A model generated the notes under the pieces. It did no database searches, had not been told where the DNA came from, and worked only from the letters and a program-made list of their open reading frames with translations. From an uncultured Verrucomicrobia subdivision 3 bacterium (GTDB taxonomy: Bacteria; Verrucomicrobiota; Verrucomicrobiia; Limisphaerales; UBA11358), in NCBI GenBank assembly GCA_903917705.1, contig CAIXBQ010000131.1, positions 1 to 64,000 on the forward strand: a DNA stretch of 64,000 nt, read 5' to 3'. Positions 1 through 8,765 of the stretch are shown in pieces; positions within the stretch are counted from its first letter, which is position 1; each line of letters starts with the position of its first letter. Made by a program: the position numbers and the translations under genes.

Positions 1-108
1 CCCCAGGAGGTTCCGTTTGGAGGCGGCGAATGACCAAGTCAGCCTCGCCGCTACGATCAAGTTTTGCTCGGGGTCTTGCCATCCGCCAACGCTAACTGCA
101 TATCTCAA

Positions 109-141
109 CTTATACCAGACTATTTGCGTAGTTGGTATAAG
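109..141. repeat. long imperfect inverted repeat (hairpin)
   Basis: CTTATACCA and TGGTATAAG form a perfect 9-bp stem. It extends inward by ACTA/TAGT past one bulged G and closes on a 6-nt loop. This could be an operator, a terminator of a gene left of the window, or a mobile-element end. No U-tract follows on the plus strand. Confidence 0.55.
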
Positions 142-314
142 GTGGGCGATACTCCAACCTGTTCCATCGGCACCAAGCTGGTCCCGAACCATGTGCTGCC
201 CTGAAGCGCCAGTCGGGGTGGGGCGTTTGGGTTCGGCTTCCGGCTCAGGCCGGCTGGTTTTGGCATAAACGGCTGGTTTTCAGCCAGATGGGGCGGGGCG
301 GGCTGGCTAAAAGA

Positions 315-556
315 TGCAACACCTGCGGCAAGGGGCGAGTCACCAGTCGCAAGGGGTGCGTCACTTGCGGCAAGGGGCGACCCAAACCGGCCCAAGGGGT
401 GCGCCTCTTTCGGGAAGGGGTGCGTCACCAGTGTCCGGTGATGCGCCACCAGTGGCAGGGGGCGTGTCACCTTTGGCGAGGGGTGCGTCACCCGGGGCAA
501 GGGGAGCCGCCCCTTTTGAAAAGGGGCGCTTCACCAGGCACAAAAAGTTCGCCCCT
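315..556. repeat. degenerate 21-bp G-rich tandem repeat, about 10 units
   Basis: Units begin with AAGGGG(C/T)G and usually continue with a GTCACC-like core, e.g. AAGGGGTGCGTCACCAGTG. Spacing is 20-22 bases. The period is a multiple of three, so both strands give open frames with a 7-residue pattern (GASP or GDAP in turn). This explains the overlapping ORFs, which I do not regard as genes. Confidence 0.7.
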
Positions 557-837
557 TCCCGCAGGTGCTGTGCCCCGGGCAGGAAAAAGTCCGCCGGCGG
601 GAGTGAAAGATTCCGGTTTGGAACAGAAGGTTCAAACGCCGGAGCCGGGGCGGTGAGCGGTGGCGGAAAAAGTTCAACCCCGGTTGCGGCCGCCACGACC
701 CCGGCCATGGTTCGCGACAGTTTCCCGCCCCGGGCAGGCGGGCGGATGGCGGCATGAAATTATTTTGCTTGGAAATTATTTTTTCCGGTGTAGAACTGGG
801 GTGTTCTTTGAAACGGCGGAAGCAATTCCGCTCAACG

Positions 838-966
838 CAGTCAAATGTCTGGGAACCCGGTGAAATTCCGGGACGGTTGCGCCACTGTAACGGCTACAAA
901 TTCCAATGCCACTGATGCAAATCGGGAAGGCGGAATAAGGTTCGAAGCCGAAGTCAGGATATCGGT
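838..966 (+). promoter_or_regulatory. cobalamin (B12) riboswitch
   Basis: The conserved core is visible in order: GGGAACCCGGTGAAATTCC, then GCGCCACTGTAACGGC, a second GCCACTG, CGGGAAGGCGG, and the 3' box GAAGCCGAAGTCAGGA. These match the adenosylcobalamin aptamer family, including the B12-box region. It lies about 215 bases upstream of the secreted-protein start and is followed by an intrinsic terminator, so regulation is probably by transcription termination. The 5' boundary is approximate because the P1 partner is not sharply defined by eye. Confidence 0.93.
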
Positions 967-1059
967 TTGATTGCGCTCGTCGGCCCCGCGCACGGGGCAC
1001 TTCTCCGCAAAGAGAAGGATGAGGCCAGCCTGACGATCTGTTATCGCCAGGACTCGTCG

Positions 1060-1103
1060 AATGCCTTCATTCCCCGTTTTGCCGGAGCGCGAAGGCATTT
1101 TTG
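1060..1103 (+). terminator. riboswitch-associated intrinsic terminator
   Basis: AATGCCTTC (1060-1068) pairs perfectly with GAAGGCATT (1091-1099), followed by a short T run. It sits between the cobalamin aptamer and the first start codon, so it is the likely expression platform: B12 binding would favour termination. A smaller GCCCCG/CGGGGC hairpin at 983-998 lies between the two. Confidence 0.7.
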
Positions 1104-1179
1104 CTTTCCCGTTTCGCGCTGGTCTCTCAACCAAACCGTTCCGCCCGGTGGGTGGGACATTATTGAAAGATCAGTAACC

Positions 1180-2148
1180 ATGAAAAAAACCGGTTCGTGG
1201 CTGGCGTTGGCCAGCTTGTTTCTCGTCACAAAGTCCCCGGCAGTTTCCCTCGATGACATCCAGTTTTGGATTGGCTCCGGAACCAATCGCGCCGCGCTGG
1301 TGGTGGAATGGAGCGCGCCGGAATCCCCCGGCTTCACCACGGTCCCGCCGCCCGTCGCGGATAAGTCGCTTGTCTGGGGCTACCGCTTTAATGGCACTGC
1401 CACCGGCACGGAAATGCTCATGGCGATTATCGCCGCCGAACCGCGGCTCTATGTGGTGGCTGATTTGACCTGGGGGACGTACGTGGAAGGCATCGGTTAC
1501 AGCCTCGATGGCAGCGGGGCCACCGGCCTCGCGGATGCCGCGAGCACCAACCTTTTCACGAATAATTTCCTGACGGATTTCACCGTGGATATCGATGCGT
1601 CGTCGTCGTTGAAACCGGGTGATTTGTATTGGGGCGGCTATTGGGGGCCCAACTGGGAGATTTGGACGGAGGCGGGTGATGCGGGCGGTTTTCCAAATTC
1701 ACCGGATCGCGGTGCTGATTCATATTGGACGCCGGACGATCCGGCAAATCCGTTCACCGGGGTGCATGGCCAATGGCAATTTGCCACGGTGGGATTGGAC
1801 AGCCTGCCGCTTACGAACGGGTCGTGGATTGGTTTCTCCGTGGCGGCCGGCGAATATGAATCGGCCTCGACCGCCCCCTACAATGCTCATAAACATGCGC
1901 CGGCAGCCCCCGATGCCAGCCTCACTGCGCTGGTTAAAAATATGACGGGCGGCTTTCAGGGCGGCCAGTGGCAGTCGAAATTCTTGAGCTGCAGCAACTG
2001 GCTTTACACGCTGGAACGCTCGGCCGACTTGCAAACTTGGAACGCGGTCGGCGCGGGCGTGGCCGGCACCGGCACTAACCTCATCGCGACCGACCCGGCT
2101 CCCCCGGCGGACAAATCCTTTTACCGCGTCTCCGCCGCCCGGCCATGA
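1180..2148 (+). CDS. B12-regulated secreted protein
   Basis: A 322-aa exported protein under the cobalamin riboswitch. The start is ATG 1180 (MKKTGSW), not the 967 ORF start, because the longer frame runs through the riboswitch leader and terminator. The N-terminus is a signal peptide (basic, hydrophobic to about residue 20). The mature part opens with [18 protein letters not shown] and later has [16 protein letters not shown] recall this pattern from surface proteins near cobalamin transport genes in Bacteroidetes and related phyla. The C-terminal 50 residues ([13 protein letters not shown] to FYRV) form a module common in verrucomicrobial secreted proteins and resemble the end of the S8 protein at 56.4 kb. 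It may help capture B12 at the cell surface; that role is inferred. The stop overlaps the next start (ATGA). Confidence 0.85.
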   Translation: MKKTGSWLALASLFLVTKSPAVSLDDIQFWIGSGTNRAALVVEWSAPESPGFTTVPPPVADKSLVWGYRFNGTATGTEMLMAIIAAEPRLYVVADLTWGTYVEGIGYSLDGSGATGLADAASTNLFTNNFLTDFTVDIDASSSLKPGDLYWGGYWGPNWEIWTEAGDAGGFPNSPDRGADSYWTPDDPANPFTGVHGQWQFATVGLDSLPLTNGSWIGFSVAAGEYESASTAPYNAHKHAPAAPDASLTALVKNMTGGFQGGQWQSKFLSCSNWLYTLERSADLQTWNAVGAGVAGTGTNLIATDPAPPADKSFYRVSAARP

Positions 2149-2900
2149 ACGCCCCACCCTTCGCCCGCCGCCGCTGGGCGTTCACACTGATTGAACTGCT
2201 CGTAGTCATGGCCATCATCGGCATCCTTTCCGCGATGCTGCTGCCCGCGTTGGTGCGGGCGAAGGCGGCCGCGCAGCGCGCCGATTGCGTGAACAATCTT
2301 CGTCAGCTGGGCCTCGCCACGCAGATGTATTGGAGCGACAACGCCGGCAACTCGTTCCGCTACCTCCAGCCCGGCAACGTCAACAACGGCCTGGTCTACT
2401 GGTTTGGCTGGATTGAGAACCAGAGCGCGCAGACGCCCGACGGCTGGCGCCGCTTTGACCTGACCGTGGGCGTTTTGTTTCCATACTTCAAAGGCTGCGA
2501 TGTCCGGCTCTGCCCTTCGCCCGCGTGGAGTTCGCCGCAATTCAAATTGAAAGGTACCAACGTCATCTTCAGCTATGGCTGCAACGGCTTGATCTTCAGC
2601 GGACCGGGACATGGCGTGATCAATGAAAAAGGTCTGCCGCAGCCCGTTACAACGGCCCTGTTTGCGGATGCGGCGCAGGTGGACCCGTTTTCCGGCGCCA
2701 ATCCGATGTTTCAGGAATGGTATTATGTGGACAGCAACACCCCCCAGCCGAACGGACATTTTCGCCATTCTCAAAAGGCAAATGTGACCTTTGCCGACGG
2801 ACATGTGGATTCGGAGAAGCCGGTTGCCGGTTCGCTTGACCCGCGTTTGCCCAATCAAAACATCGGGCGATTGCGGACGGAGATACTGGCCGTTCCGTGA
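2145..2900 (+). CDS. type II secretion-like pseudopilin (H-x9-DG family)
   Basis: 251 aa. The N-terminus carries a class III prepilin signal ([17 protein letters not shown]): a basic leader, cleavage before F, the conserved Glu at mature position 5 and a long hydrophobic helix. The C-terminus contains [16 protein letters not shown], the H-x9-DG motif typical of the large pseudopilin families of Planctomycetes and Verrucomicrobia. It starts within the stop of the B12-regulated gene (4-base overlap), so it should be translated with it and share riboswitch control. No secretion ATPase or peptidase is nearby, so the machinery must be elsewhere. Its partner and function are unknown. Confidence 0.9.
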   Translation: MNAPPFARRRWAFTLIELLVVMAIIGILSAMLLPALVRAKAAAQRADCVNNLRQLGLATQMYWSDNAGNSFRYLQPGNVNNGLVYWFGWIENQSAQTPDGWRRFDLTVGVLFPYFKGCDVRLCPSPAWSSPQFKLKGTNVIFSYGCNGLIFSGPGHGVINEKGLPQPVTTALFADAAQVDPFSGANPMFQEWYYVDSNTPQPNGHFRHSQKANVTFADGHVDSEKPVAGSLDPRLPNQNIGRLRTEILAVP

Positions 2901-2919
2901 TGAAAACCGAGGCAGCGGT

Positions 2920-4302
2920 TCACGCGCCGATCTGCTTCTGGATGGCGCCGCATATTTGCCGGGACCACTTGGCCAAGGTGTCGGGGTCGCGGCCTTCCAC
3001 CAGCAGGCGGGCTTTGGGTTCGGTGCCGGAATAGCGCAACAGCAGCCGTCCGCCTTGCGCGGAGAGTTCCTTTTCGGCGTCCGCCACCAGCCGGTTCACG
3101 TCGTCGAGCTGCGCGAAGGGTTTTTTCTCGCGGACTTTGACGTTGGTGACCAATTGCGGAAAGCGGGTCCAGCATCTGGCGAGCTGCGAGAGCGGCTGGT
3201 CTTTGGCCTTGAGGATGCGGAGCACCTGCAGCGCGGCCACCAGGCCGTCGCCGGTCGTGCCGTGGTCGCGGAAGATCAAATGGCCGCTCTGCTCGCCGCC
3301 GAAGTTAAAGCCGTGGCGCAGCATCTCGTCAATCACGTTCCGGTCGCCGACGTCGGTGCGGAGCATTTTGCCGCCGGCGGCGGTGATGGCGGCGGCGAGG
3401 CCGGCATTGCTCATCACGGTGGCCACCAGGGTTTTTTCCGCGAGCGAATTTTCCGCCAGCATCTCCAGCGCGGCGATGGCCATGATGTCATCACCGTCGA
3501 TCAGCGTGCCGGTTTCGTCGCAGAGCAGAACGCGGTCGGCGTCGCCGTCGTGGGCGATGCCGAGGTGCGCGCCGTGTTCGACGACTTTGCGGCACATGGC
3601 TTCCGGGTGCATGGAACCGCAGTTTTCATTGATGTTTTTACCGTCGGGCTGGTTGCCATAGACGATGACTTCCGCCCCGAGTTCGCGTAGCACGCACGGT
3701 GACGCCTTGTAGGCCGCGCCGTGGCCGCAGTCCAAAACAATCTTCACGCCTTCAAGGGTCAGGCCTTTGGGGAATGAGGATTTGACAAACTCAATGTAGC
3801 GGCCCAGCGCGTCGTCAATGCGCACGGCCTTGCCGATCAGCTCGGCGCGCGGACGGATTTTTTCAATTTCGCCGCTGAAGACGAGGCTTTCGATCTGCGC
3901 CTCGATCTTGTCGTCGAGCTTGTAGCCGTCGGCGCGGAAAAACTTGATGCCGTTGTCGGTGTAGGGATTGTGGGAGGCGGTGATGACGATACCGGCGTCC
4001 GCGCGTAAGCTGCGCGTGACATAGGCCACGCCCGGCGTGGGCAGCGGGCCGATGAACAGCACGTCCACCCCCATCGAAAGGATGCCGGAGCTGAGGGCGT
4101 TTTCCAGCATGTAGCCGGAGAGCCGCGTGTCTTTGCCGATGACAATCCGGTGCTTGCCGCGGCCGCGCGACTGGCGTTCAAGGTTTTTGAAAACGTGCGC
4201 CGCGGCGCGGCCGAGCTTCAAGGCGGTTTCGGCGGTGACGGGCTCGACATTGGCCGTGCCGCGAACGCCGTCCGTGCCGAAGATTTTTTTTTGAGAACTC
4301 AT
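2920..4302 (-). CDS. glmM: phosphoglucosamine mutase
   Basis: 460 aa. Interconverts glucosamine-6-phosphate and glucosamine-1-phosphate for UDP-GlcNAc, peptidoglycan and LPS synthesis. Visible motifs: N-terminal FGTDGVRG; the phosphoserine loop TASHNPYTDNGIKFF; the metal loop DGDADR; the sugar loop GEQSGH; and the phosphate-binding end RYSGTEPKARLLVEG. I chose ATG 4302 (MSSQKKIFGTDG) over the TTG at 4320, which lies within the preceding small gene. It is the last gene of a folP-cdaA-small cdaR-glmM run. The cdaA-cdaR-glmM order is the classic c-di-AMP cluster, in which CdaA activity is linked to GlmM. It converges on the pseudopilin with 19 bases between the stops. Confidence 0.97.
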   Translation of the reverse strand: MSSQKKIFGTDGVRGTANVEPVTAETALKLGRAAAHVFKNLERQSRGRGKHRIVIGKDTRLSGYMLENALSSGILSMGVDVLFIGPLPTPGVAYVTRSLRADAGIVITASHNPYTDNGIKFFRADGYKLDDKIEAQIESLVFSGEIEKIRPRAELIGKAVRIDDALGRYIEFVKSSFPKGLTLEGVKIVLDCGHGAAYKASPCVLRELGAEVIVYGNQPDGKNINENCGSMHPEAMCRKVVEHGAHLGIAHDGDADRVLLCDETGTLIDGDDIMAIAALEMLAENSLAEKTLVATVMSNAGLAAAITAAGGKMLRTDVGDRNVIDEMLRHGFNFGGEQSGHLIFRDHGTTGDGLVAALQVLRILKAKDQPLSQLARCWTRFPQLVTNVKVREKKPFAQLDDVNRLVADAEKELSAQGGRLLLRYSGTEPKARLLVEGRDPDTLAKWSRQICGAIQKQIGA

Positions 4303-4316
4303 GCAGGCAAATCCGC

Positions 4317-4469
4317 TCAATGCGGCGGAGGGACCATGACGGTGCTGGCCGGGGCGGTGGCGCTGCCGGCCGATTCCTGCAAAATACGGTGTACCGTCAG
4401 CCAGATGGCCACCGCCAGCAGCAGTGAGAACATTTTCCAGCCAAGGTCGTGAAGGAAGAAATCGCGCAT
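4317..4469 (-). CDS. miniature CdaR/YbbR-like membrane protein (50 aa)
   Basis: Too short for the ORF track. It translates to a 50-aa protein with a short polar N-terminus ([12 protein letters not shown]), one membrane segment (about residues 13-26, [14 protein letters not shown]) and a Pro/Ala-rich tail. The N-terminus and hydrophobic stretch look like the opening of CdaR (YbbR), the membrane regulator normally encoded between cdaA and glmM, but all the extracytoplasmic YbbR repeats are missing. It starts 10 bases after the cdaA stop and ends 14 bases before the glmM start. It could be a reduced regulator keeping only the transmembrane contact with CdaA, or a decayed remnant. CdaR identity rests on position and a short match. 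Confidence 0.7.
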   Translation of the reverse strand: MRDFFLHDLGWKMFSLLLAVAIWLTVHRILQESAGSATAPASTVMVPPPH

Positions 4470-4479
4470 GGTGGTGAAA

Positions 4480-5349
4480 TTATCGGCCGGGCGGTTTGGC
4501 CGGCGGCCGCGGCTCGTGTTTGGTGATGACAGCCGGGCCGGCGGGGCGATGCCGTTCCGTGAACCGGGCGCGCAGCCAGCTGGCCACGCCGTGCGTCCTG
4601 GCCGGCTGCAAAACCACCGAGGTCAGGAACGCGCGCAGCTCCTCCAGCGTCACGCCGCGCGTGAGCTGGCCCTTGTAAGCGTAGGAAACCATGCCCGTTT
4701 CCTCCGATACGACCACGATGGCCGCATCCGTCTCCTCGCTCAAGCCGATGGCGGCGCGGTGGCGCGTGCCGAGCGACTTATTCAAGTCCGTCCGCTGTGT
4801 CAGCGGAAAAATACACGCCGCGTAAGCGATGCGGTCGCCCTTCAAAATCACGCCGCCGTCGTGAATCGCGTTGTTCGGGAAAAAAATCGTCTCTAGCATC
4901 TCCGGCGTGGCGTCACAGTCCACCTTGATGCCGGCCTCGACGGCCTCTTGAAGCTGGATGGACTGCTCGATGGCGATGAGGGCGCCGATCTTGACGTCCG
5001 CCAGGCGCTCAACGGTCTGGATGATGACCTCGATGGCCTCGCGCTGTTCACTGGCGGTGGCGAAGAGCGGCAGATTGCCCAGCTCGCCGAGCATCCGGCG
5101 GAGCTCCGGCTGAAAAATCACCAGGCCGCCGACCGCGATGAACACCGACGCGCTGCCGAGGATCCAGCGCAACACCTCGAGCTTCAGCAGCGTTGTAACC
5201 AGCGCCAGCGCCAGCAGCACGACGAAAAAGCCGATGACCACCGGCCAGCCGCGGGTGCCGCGCACGAAGCGAAAGGCATAGTAGATCAGCACCGCGAGGA
5301 TTAAAATTTCCACCGCGGGTCGCCAGCCGTTTTGAAGATCAATCCACAT
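4480..5349 (-). CDS. cdaA: diadenylate cyclase (c-di-AMP synthase)
   Basis: 289 aa. Makes c-di-AMP from two ATP at the membrane. The start is ATG 5349 (MWIDLQNGW), which overlaps the end of folP by 11 bases; the longer listed ORF just runs through folP out of frame. Hydrophobic segments fill about the first 80 residues. The DAC domain follows, with [11 protein letters not shown] (DGA-type motif, here DGG) and [12 protein letters not shown]. The tail is Pro/Arg-rich. The membrane part plus DAC domain identifies the CdaA/DacA class. Its neighbours folP, the small cdaR-like gene and glmM form a tight operon. Confidence 0.95.
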   Translation of the reverse strand: MWIDLQNGWRPAVEILILAVLIYYAFRFVRGTRGWPVVIGFFVVLLALALVTTLLKLEVLRWILGSASVFIAVGGLVIFQPELRRMLGELGNLPLFATASEQREAIEVIIQTVERLADVKIGALIAIEQSIQLQEAVEAGIKVDCDATPEMLETIFFPNNAIHDGGVILKGDRIAYAACIFPLTQRTDLNKSLGTRHRAAIGLSEETDAAIVVVSEETGMVSYAYKGQLTRGVTLEELRAFLTSVVLQPARTHGVASWLRARFTERHRPAGPAVITKHEPRPPAKPPGR

Positions 5350-6193
5350 GATGGTTCCGGGCCAAAATTGCTTCCGCCATCCGCACCGCCTGCACCGTTT
5401 CCGCCACGTCATGCGTGCGGATGAGGTTTGCTCCCGCGGCCACCGCCAAGGTCGCGCAGGCGAGCGACGCGGGCAAGCGGTTTTCCAAGTCCGCGCCGAG
5501 CAGTTTGCCGATGAATGACTTCCGCGAAACGCCGAGCAGCAATGGGCGCCGCTTCTTTGTAAAACTCCCCAGCCCGGCGAGCAACTGCAAATTATGCTCG
5601 GCGGTTTTGCCGAAGCCGATGCCCGGATCAAACGCCACCTGTTCGGCGGCGATGCCGGCGGCGTTCAGCAGGGTTTCCAGCCGCTCCGAGAAAAACTCGC
5701 CGACTTCGCGGATAATATCATTGTAGGCCGGCTGGTCCTGCATTGTCTGCGGGGTGCCCTGCGCGTGCATGACGATGTAGCCGGCTTGAAATTCGGAAAC
5801 CACTTCCCACATCGCGACATCGCGGCGCGCCGAAGCGGCGACGTCATTGACGATGCTGGCACCGGCGGCGAGCGCGGCGCGGGCGACGACGGGCTTCATG
5901 GTGTCAATCGAGAGGGGCACTTGGGTTTGCGCGGCCAGTTGCTCGATGACGGGAACCACGCGCCGGAGTTCCTCGGCTTCGCTGACCGGGGCTGCTCCGG
6001 GTCGGGTGGATTCGCCGCCGATATCCAAAATTTCCGCGCCTTGTGCGACAAGTTTCAGCGCGTGTTCCACTGCGGCTCCGGGGGCGAGAAATTTTCCGCC
6101 GTCAGAGAAGGAATCGGGCGTGACATTGACAATGCCCATGACCAGCGCCGGACGCGGGAAGACAAATTCAAATTGGCGGGCGGTGAACTTCAT
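5339..6193 (-). CDS. folP: dihydropteroate synthase
   Basis: 284 aa, a normal length. Condenses 6-hydroxymethyl-dihydropterin diphosphate with p-aminobenzoate in folate synthesis; the sulfonamide target. Motifs in order: MGIVNVTPDSFSDGG, DIGGESTRPGA, the SIDT strand, FDPGIGFGK, GVSRKSFIG and the closing IRTHDV. It is first in the folP-cdaA-cdaR-glmM run, and its last 11 bases overlap the cdaA start, which implies coupled translation. Confidence 0.97.
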   Translation of the reverse strand: MKFTARQFEFVFPRPALVMGIVNVTPDSFSDGGKFLAPGAAVEHALKLVAQGAEILDIGGESTRPGAAPVSEAEELRRVVPVIEQLAAQTQVPLSIDTMKPVVARAALAAGASIVNDVAASARRDVAMWEVVSEFQAGYIVMHAQGTPQTMQDQPAYNDIIREVGEFFSERLETLLNAAGIAAEQVAFDPGIGFGKTAEHNLQLLAGLGSFTKKRRPLLLGVSRKSFIGKLLGADLENRLPASLACATLAVAAGANLIRTHDVAETVQAVRMAEAILARNHHVD

Positions 6194-6269
6194 TTCAGCG
6201 CCGTGATGATTGCCGAATCAAACTGATTGCGCAAGAAGCACGGACAGTTTGGCCTTCCTCCAAACGAGC

Positions 6270-7214
6270 TCAAACCTTGGTGCGGAAATATGCAATCGTG
6301 TCGGTGAGACCCCGGTAAAGCGGCACGACGGGGGCCCACTTGAGAATTTTTTTAGCCTTGGTGATGTCGGGTTTGCGCTGCTTGGGATCGTCCTGAGGCA
6401 GCGGCTTGAACACGATTTTACTTTTGGACTTGGTCGCGGTGATGATCTGCTCGGCGAACTGGAGCATGGTCATTTCCGTGGGGTTGCCAATATTCACCGG
6501 CAGATCGTAATCACTCATCATCAGCCGGTAGATGCCCTCAATCAGGTCGGAGACGTAGCAGAAACTGCGCGTCTGGGTGCCTTTGCCAAAGACGGTGACG
6601 GGCTTGTTTTTTAACGCCTGGCTGATGAACGCAGGGACGACGCGGCCGTCGTTGACACGCATCCGCGGGCCGTAGGTGTTGAAGATGCGAACAATGCGGG
6701 TCTCGACCTGATGCTCGCGGTGGTAGGCCATTGTGAGCGATTCGGCGAAGCGCTTGGCCTCGTCGTAGCATCCGCGCAGGCCGATGGTATTGACGTTGCC
6801 CCAGTATTCTTCGGGCTGCGGATGAACCAGCGGGTCGCCGTAGATTTCAGAAGTGGAGGCGATGAGGAAGCGCGCGTTTTTTTCCTTCGCAAGGCCGAGC
6901 GCCTTGTGGGTGCCGAGCGAGCCAACCTTGAGCGTTTGGATGGGCAGATCGAGGTAATCTATCGGGCTGGCGGGTGAGGCGAAGTGCCAGACGTAATCCA
7001 CCGGCCCTTCAAGGAAAAGGAATTCGGTGACGTCCTGCTGGATGAATTTGAAATTGGGATTGCCGCCGAGGTGCGCGATGTTGTCAACGCTGCCGGTGAC
7101 AAAATTATCAATGCCGATGACGCGATGGCCGCGGGCGACCAGCAAATCGGTGAGGTGCGAGCCAAGAAAGCCGGCGGCGCCGGTGACGACAGAGGTGGGC
7201 TTTTGTTTTTTCAA
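6270..7214 (-). CDS. uxs: UDP-glucuronate decarboxylase (UDP-xylose synthase)
   Basis: 314-aa extended short-chain dehydrogenase. Converts UDP-glucuronate to UDP-xylose. Visible: the Rossmann motif [20 protein letters not shown], the catalytic TSEIYGDP and YDEAKRFAE (YxxxK), and [19 protein letters not shown]. The ASPASPIDY and [11 protein letters not shown] signatures are those of the Uxs group rather than of 4-epimerases. It stands at the start of the exopolysaccharide region, next to an initiating sugar transferase, so it likely supplies pentose donor for the polymer. Confidence 0.92.
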   Translation of the reverse strand: MKKQKPTSVVTGAAGFLGSHLTDLLVARGHRVIGIDNFVTGSVDNIAHLGGNPNFKFIQQDVTEFLFLEGPVDYVWHFASPASPIDYLDLPIQTLKVGSLGTHKALGLAKEKNARFLIASTSEIYGDPLVHPQPEEYWGNVNTIGLRGCYDEAKRFAESLTMAYHREHQVETRIVRIFNTYGPRMRVNDGRVVPAFISQALKNKPVTVFGKGTQTRSFCYVSDLIEGIYRLMMSDYDLPVNIGNPTEMTMLQFAEQIITATKSKSKIVFKPLPQDDPKQRKPDITKAKKILKWAPVVPLYRGLTDTIAYFRTKV

Positions 7215-7309
7215 GAGGTTGAATTGTTAAAAGAATAAATCGGTAAATCTCAGTGTTTACAGGGTAGGGAAACAAATCGGTGATTCAACGATTAAAGCAG
7301 ATGGTGGCT

Positions 7310-8707
7310 TCATTTTGCGCCGACGGCCGAGAATACGGCGGGAATGGTGCGCAGGAGAATCTGCAAGTCGAGCCAAATGGACCAGTTGTCAATGTATTCG
7401 AGGTCGAGGCGGACCCATTCCTTAAAGTCGGAGATCTGGTTGCGTCCCTTGACCTGCCAGAGGCAGGTGAGACCGGGTTTGACGCTTAAGCGGCGGCGGT
7501 GCGCAAGGTCTGAAAAACGCTTCACCTCATCCACCGGCAGCGGGCGGGGGCCGACCAGGCTCATCTCGCCGCGCAGAACATTGAACAGCTGGGGCAGTTC
7601 GTCCAGGCTGTATTTGCGGAGGAATTTACCAATAGGGGTCACGCGCGGGTCGTTGGAGACCTTGAAGACGGGGCCGGACATCTCGTTCATCGCCGCCAGC
7701 TCGTGCTTGAACTGCTCGGCGTTGGTCATCATGGTGCGGAACTTGTAAATCATGAACGGCGCGCCATTGAGGCCGGAGCGCTGCTGCCGGAACATCACCG
7801 GGCCGGGCGAGGAGAGTTTCACAAACAGTGCGATGATAAACATGGGCAGTGCCGCCACCAGAAGCAGCGCCAGCGCGCCAAAGAAATCCAGGAGCATTTT
7901 TGCCAGCATCTGCCAGGACGCCTCCGGCGTGGTGCGGAACACAAGGAGCGGATGGCCGAACATTTCATCAAAGCTGGCCCGTGCAATCTGCGTCGCAAAA
8001 AAGTCCGCCACCAGCCAGGCTTCGACTCCCTCGATTTCGCAAAGCTGGATGACACTCTCAACCCGTTCGAAGTGCGCGTGCTTGGCGCTGACCAGCACGC
8101 CGCTGACGGAGTGTTCGTGAAGCAACTCAATCAGCACCTGCGGGGGAGAATCGGCAAGGTGAAATTCCGCCGCGATCTCGATGGCGTCGCCGTCGCGGGC
8201 TTTCACTTCGCGGCGGAGCCGGGCGATTTCTGCGACCGAGCCGGCGATGATGATACGGCGCTTGTATTGCGCCTTGGCCATGCGGCTGCGCAACGCGGCG
8301 TGGAGGAGTTCCTCCTTGGCCCAGACCAGGCCGAAGCTGATCAGTCCGAACAGCCCGAGACCAACGCGGGGGACGGTTTCGCGAAACCCGAACAGCAGGA
8401 GTACCAGGCCCAAGGTCAAGATGAAGCAACTCTTGAGCAGCGGCCAGAACATGGCCGCCCGCGAGCCGAGCATGGGGCGCTTGTAAAATCCCTGCGATTC
8501 CAGGACCAGAGGTGCGGCTGGAACCAGCGCAAAGTATAGCCAGACTACTTGGTCGAACGCGTCCGGGGCAATCACGTCTAGGTGAAACATCTCCGTGAAC
8601 CATTCGTTGCCGCGCAGGGCGTAGGCCAGCCAAAAGCTGGCGGCAAACAGGCTCGCGTCGGCGAGTTGTTGCACCTGCGTGCGGATCTGGCGGTCGCGTT
8701 GCAGCAT
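7310..8707 (-). CDS. polyprenyl-phosphate sugar phosphotransferase
   Basis: 465 aa. Transfers a sugar-1-phosphate to undecaprenyl phosphate, the first committed step of repeat-unit assembly, at the inner membrane. The N-terminal half has four to five hydrophobic segments and a nucleotide-binding-like middle. The C-terminal third is the bacterial sugar transferase domain, with SPGPVMFRQQR, YKFRTM, LRKYSLDELPQLFNVLRG and SLVGPRPLP, ending with KPGLTCLWQVKGRN. The organisation matches WcaJ/EpsB-type enzymes. It is transcribed with the downstream uxs gene; the gap to EpsI is 58 bases. Confidence 0.95.
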   Translation of the reverse strand: MLQRDRQIRTQVQQLADASLFAASFWLAYALRGNEWFTEMFHLDVIAPDAFDQVVWLYFALVPAAPLVLESQGFYKRPMLGSRAAMFWPLLKSCFILTLGLVLLLFGFRETVPRVGLGLFGLISFGLVWAKEELLHAALRSRMAKAQYKRRIIIAGSVAEIARLRREVKARDGDAIEIAAEFHLADSPPQVLIELLHEHSVSGVLVSAKHAHFERVESVIQLCEIEGVEAWLVADFFATQIARASFDEMFGHPLLVFRTTPEASWQMLAKMLLDFFGALALLLVAALPMFIIALFVKLSSPGPVMFRQQRSGLNGAPFMIYKFRTMMTNAEQFKHELAAMNEMSGPVFKVSNDPRVTPIGKFLRKYSLDELPQLFNVLRGEMSLVGPRPLPVDEVKRFSDLAHRRRLSVKPGLTCLWQVKGRNQISDFKEWVRLDLEYIDNWSIWLDLQILLRTIPAVFSAVGAK

Positions 8708-8765
8708 GAAAGTATTAACTGGAAGAGTTAGCGTTAATCATAGCCAGAGAACTTCCAAGTTCAAA

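Larger units (their letters stand above)
1..779. other. gene-free stretch with repeats and a hairpin
   Basis: No open reading frame here looks like a real protein. The listed ORFs overlap in several frames and have repeat-driven Gly/Ala/Pro/Arg composition. The stretch holds a long hairpin near 109-141, G-rich sequence with repeated GGCTGGTTTT, and a degenerate 21-bp tandem repeat at about 315-556. The last 30 bases carry two AAATTATTTT copies just before the cobalamin riboswitch and may contain its promoter, but I cannot assign -35 and -10 boxes. Confidence 0.6.

Noticed and set aside
17-757. Six overlapping ORFs at the left end
   Set aside because: Their composition follows the 21-bp repeat, both strands are open over the same stretch, and no domain or start context is visible.
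967-1179. Extended start of the B12-regulated protein
   Set aside because: The added 71 residues would run through the riboswitch leader and terminator; the signal peptide begins at 1180.
5350-5631. Long N-terminal extension of cdaA
   Set aside because: It is folP read in another frame; the CdaA membrane domain starts at ATG 5349.
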